Assembly (NCBI GenBank): GCA_021443825.1
Contig: JABUTE010000047.1
Coordinates: 1 to 11,514, forward strand
Origin: Bacillota bacterium
Lineage (GTDB): Bacteria > Bacillota > Clostridia > Peptostreptococcales > Anaerovoracaceae
DNA: 11,514 nucleotides
Direction of reading: 5' to 3'
Shown here: positions 9,079-11,514 of the stretch, piece by piece
Numbering within the stretch: the first letter of the stretch is position 1
Layout: each line of letters starts with the position of its first letter
Translations under genes and position numbers: made by a program
Notes under the pieces: generated by a model
What the model was told of the DNA's origin: nothing
What the model saw: only the letters and a program-made list of their open reading frames with translations
The model's database searches: none

Positions 9079-11145
9079 ATGCCTAGACAGTTTTCGCTTG
9101 AAAACACCAGAAATATCGGTATCATGGCACACATCGATGCCGGTAAGACGACCACAACTGAGCGTATCCTTTTCTATACCGGAAAGACCCATAAGATTGG
9201 TGAGACCCACGATGGCACCGCCACTATGGACTGGATGGCCCAGGAGCAGGAAAGAGGCATCACCATTACCTCTGCCGCTACCACCGCTCAGTGGAAGGGC
9301 CACAGAATCAACATCATCGACACCCCGGGACACGTAGACTTCACTGTCGAAGTACAGAGATCTCTGAAGGTCCTGGACGGCGCAGTAACTGTACTCTGCG
9401 CAAAGGGTGGTGTTGAACCTCAGTCTGAGACCGTTTGGAGACAGGCTGAGAACTATGGCGTCCCCAGGATGATCTATGTCAACAAGATGGACATCACCGG
9501 CGCCGATTTCTACCGTGTTGTAAACATGGTAAAAGACAGACTGAAGGCAAACGCTGTACCCGTACAGCTGCCCATCGGTTCTGAATCCACCTTTGTAGGT
9601 ATCATCGACCTCATTAAGATGAGAGCCGAGATCTACAAGGACGACCAGGGAAAGCAGATCGAAGAGACCGAAATTCCCGAAGATATGAAGGAGCTTGCCA
9701 ACGAGTGGCATGCAAAGCTGATCGAATCTGTTTCCGAAGCAGACGAAGAGCTGATGATGCGCTATCTCGACGGCGACGATGCTTTCAGCGATGCCGAGAT
9801 CAAGGCAGTCATTCGCAAAGAGACCATCAACAACCGGATGGTTCCCGTATTCTGCGGATCCTCCTACAAGAACAAGGGCGTTCAGCTCATGCTCGACGGC
9901 GTCGTAGATTACATGCCCTCTCCCCTTGATATTCCTGCGATCAAGGGCGTAAATCCTGATACCGAAGAAGAAGATGCCCGTCATCCTTCCGACAGCGAGC
10001 CCTTCTCCGCCTTGGCATTCAAGATCATGACCGACCCGTTCGTAGGTAAGCTGGCCTTCTTCCGTGTGTACTCCGGTACTCTGGAAGCAGGCTCCTACAC
10101 CTATAACTCGGTCAAGGGCAAGAGAGAAAGAATGGGCCGCATCCTGCAGATGCACGCCAACCACAGAGAAGATATCGAAATGGTCTATGCCGGCGATATC
10201 GCAGCCGTTGTAGGTCTGAAAGATACTACCACTGGCGACACCCTGTGCGACGAAAAGCACCCCATCATTCTCGAATCCATGGAGTTCCCCGATCCTGTTA
10301 TTCAGATCGCGATCGAACCCAAGACTAAGGCCGGTCTGGAAAAGATGGGCATCGCTCTGGCAAAGCTTGCCGAAGAAGATCCCACCTTCAAGACCTTTAC
10401 CAACCCCGATACCGGTCAGACCATCATCGCCGGTATGGGTGAGCTGCACCTGGAGATCATCGTAGACAGACTTCTGCGGGAGTTCAAGGTCGAAGCTAAC
10501 GTTGGTAAGCCTCAGGTATCCTACAAAGAAACCATTACCAAAGAAGTCAATGTCGACAAGAAATACGCAAAGCAGTCCGGCGGTTCCGGTCAGTACGGTC
10601 ACGTCAAGATCAGAGTCTACCCCAGAGAAGCCGGTGCAGGCTACGAATTCGTCAACAAGGTCGTCGGCGGTGCGATTCCCAAGGAATACATCCCCAAGAT
10701 CGACGAAGGTATCCAGCAGGCTATGGAGACCGGTCCCATTGCCGGTTACCAGTGCGTTGATGTCGGCGTAGAGCTCTACGACGGTTCTTATCACGAAGTT
10801 GACTCCTCTGAGATCGCTTTCAAGATCGCTGCATCCATGGCCTTCAAGGAAGCTGCTCAGAAGGCTGCCCCCATTCTGCTGGAGCCCATCTTCAAGGTCG
10901 AGGTTCTGGCTCCCGAAGAATATATGGGCAACATCATCGGCGATATCGCCTCCAGAAGAGGCCGTATCGAAGGTCAGGAAGTCAGAAACGGTTCTGCTAC
11001 CGTTCGCGGCATGGTTCCTCTCTCCGAAATGTTCGGTTATGCGACCGACCTGCGTTCCAAGACACAGGGCAGAGGAAACTATGTAATGCAGATGGACCAC
11101 TTCGAAAAGCTGCCTGAAAGCCTTGTAGACAAAATCAACAAATAA
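9079..11145 (+). CDS. fusA: Translation elongation factor G
   Basis: EF-G (688 aa, complete; B. subtilis 692) is the GTPase that moves tRNAs and mRNA through the ribosome after peptide bond formation, and helps recycle ribosomes. The G domain shows the P-loop AHIDAGKTT (17-25), switch I RGITIT (59-64), switch II DTPGH (81-85) and NKMD (135-138). Domain IV, which enters the decoding A site, includes SGGSGQYGHV and GSYHEVDSSE with H572 at its tip. No domain is missing. Its place in the str operon and close match to the standard form argue for the main EF-G rather than a tetracycline-resistance or EF-G2 paralogue. No TTA, CTA or TCA codon occurs in the gene, a sign of strong codon selection. Confidence 0.98.
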   Translation: MPRQFSLENTRNIGIMAHIDAGKTTTTERILFYTGKTHKIGETHDGTATMDWMAQEQERGITITSAATTAQWKGHRINIIDTPGHVDFTVEVQRSLKVLDGAVTVLCAKGGVEPQSETVWRQAENYGVPRMIYVNKMDITGADFYRVVNMVKDRLKANAVPVQLPIGSESTFVGIIDLIKMRAEIYKDDQGKQIEETEIPEDMKELANEWHAKLIESVSEADEELMMRYLDGDDAFSDAEIKAVIRKETINNRMVPVFCGSSYKNKGVQLMLDGVVDYMPSPLDIPAIKGVNPDTEEEDARHPSDSEPFSALAFKIMTDPFVGKLAFFRVYSGTLEAGSYTYNSVKGKRERMGRILQMHANHREDIEMVYAGDIAAVVGLKDTTTGDTLCDEKHPIILESMEFPDPVIQIAIEPKTKAGLEKMGIALAKLAEEDPTFKTFTNPDTGQTIIAGMGELHLEIIVDRLLREFKVEANVGKPQVSYKETITKEVNVDKKYAKQSGGSGQYGHVKIRVYPREAGAGYEFVNKVVGGAIPKEYIPKIDEGIQQAMETGPIAGYQCVDVGVELYDGSYHEVDSSEIAFKIAASMAFKEAAQKAAPILLEPIFKVEVLAPEEYMGNIIGDIASRRGRIEGQEVRNGSATVRGMVPLSEMFGYATDLRSKTQGRGNYVMQMDHFEKLPESLVDKINK

Positions 11146-11156
11146 ATGTTTTCCTT

Positions 11157-11177
11157 GATGGGTAGCTCCCATCTTTT
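11157..11177 (+). terminator. Small hairpin plus TTTT after fusA, possible weak terminator
   Basis: GATGGG (11157-11162) and CCCATC (11168-11173) form a 6-bp stem with a TAGCT loop, followed at once by TTTT. The form is that of a weak intrinsic terminator or attenuator. The T-run is short, so most transcripts should read through into tuf. It starts 11 nt after the fusA stop. Confidence 0.45.
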
Positions 11178-11178
11178 A

Positions 11179-11198
11179 GAGGCGGCGCCCGCCGCCTC
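11179..11198 (+). repeat. GC-rich perfect hairpin between fusA and tuf
   Basis: GAGGCGGC (11179-11186) and GCCGCCTC (11191-11198) form a perfect 8-bp stem, seven of eight pairs G-C, with a GCCC loop. It is the most stable short stem in the window. It has no T-run behind it. It may block exonucleases at the fusA 3' end or slow polymerase; the function is inference. Confidence 0.6.
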
Positions 11199-11212
11199 AT
11201 AAACGCGTTTAT
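11199..11212 (+). repeat. 14-bp perfect palindrome before tuf
   Basis: ATAAACGCGTTTAT is a perfect palindrome that begins on the base after the preceding hairpin and ends 5 nt before the tuf ribosome binding site. It could form a short RNA stem or be a protein-binding DNA site. Confidence 0.5.
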
Positions 11213-11217
11213 TAAAA

Positions 11218-11223
11218 AAGGAG
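11218..11223 (+). promoter_or_regulatory. Ribosome binding site of tuf
   Basis: AAGGAG lies in an A-rich, unstructured stretch 6 nt before the ATG at 11230, a setting suited to high translation. Confidence 0.9.
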
Positions 11224-11229
11224 AAAAAA

Positions 11230-11514
11230 ATGGCAAAGGAAAAATTCGAAAGATCTAAGACCCATGTAAACATCGGTACCATTGGACACGTAGACCACGG
11301 CAAGACCACTCTTACCGCAGCTATCTCCAAGGTTCTCGCAACCAAGATGCCTTCCGCAACCAACCAGATCGTTGACTTCGACAACATCGATAAGGCACCC
11401 GAAGAAAGAGAACGTGGTATCACCATCAACACCGCTCACATCGAGTACGAAACTGCTAACAGACACTATGCACACGTTGACTGCCCGGGCCACGCTGACT
11501 ATGTAAAGAACATG
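11230..11514 (+). CDS. tuf: Translation elongation factor Tu, N-terminal part (cut by window end)
   Basis: EF-Tu brings aminoacyl-tRNA to the ribosome as a GTP complex. Only the first 95 residues are present, of about 395-400 expected; the frame is open to the last base, so the cut is the window edge and not a lesion. The P-loop GHVDHGKT (19-26), switch I ERERGITI with T65, and switch II DCPGH (84-88), with H88 matching the catalytic histidine (H84 in E. coli), are all intact. The start MAKEKFERSKTHVNIGTIG is typical of Gram-positives. No clear promoter lies in the 84-nt gap after fusA, so it is probably the last gene of the str transcript, perhaps with its own mRNA end made by processing. 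Confidence 0.97.
   Translation, partial: MAKEKFERSKTHVNIGTIGHVDHGKTTLTAAISKVLATKMPSATNQIVDFDNIDKAPEERERGITINTAHIEYETANRHYAHVDCPGHADYVKNM

Noticed and set aside
8935..11172. 745-codon open frame antisense to fusA
   Set aside because: It has the same codon-register explanation; fusA is clearly the real gene.
11146..11229. Separate promoter for tuf in the gap after fusA
   Set aside because: TTGATG at 11155 has no -10 box at the right distance, and the rest is taken up by inverted repeats.

Overview
This is a housekeeping window from a Gram-positive, Clostridia-like bacterium of moderate G+C. It carries the rpoB-rpoC genes followed by the str operon (rpsL-rpsG-fusA-tuf), all on the + strand. 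The low-GC Gram-positive assignment rests on five things: strong AAGGAGG-type ribosome binding sites before every gene, heavy AGA arginine use, an S12 with the longer N-terminal segment seen in Bacillus and Clostridia, a beta' subunit without the large trigger-loop insertion of proteobacteria, and an EF-G and EF-Tu that read like Firmicutes proteins. I do not assign a family or genus.

Layout: 1-163 is non-coding. It holds a perfect palindrome at the window edge (probably the end of an upstream, rplL-type, terminator), a possible promoter overlapped by a 9-bp inverted repeat, and the rpoB ribosome binding site. rpoB (164-4156) and rpoC (4190-7876, TTG start) encode the two catalytic subunits of RNA polymerase, separated by 33 nt. 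The 127-nt gap after rpoC holds a near-consensus sigma-A promoter and a long hairpin at the predicted 5' end of the str transcript. rpsL (8004-8423) and rpsG (8565-9035, GTG start) follow, separated by a structured 141-nt gap. fusA (9079-11145) begins after a palindromic hairpin. An 84-nt gap with three inverted repeats in tandem leads to tuf (11230 to beyond the window end).

Together the genes supply core transcription and translation: beta and beta' form the polymerase active site, S12 and S7 belong to the 30S subunit (decoding centre and head), EF-G drives translocation, and EF-Tu delivers aminoacyl-tRNA. The coding content is ordinary and intact, with no mobile element, CRISPR array, tRNA or rRNA. 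I see no undescribed system. What merits a second look is the non-coding DNA: every gap in the window, including the 33-nt one with the rpoB stop codon in its loop, contains an inverted repeat. RpoB also has two enlarged segments and a very acidic C-terminal tail compared with B. subtilis.
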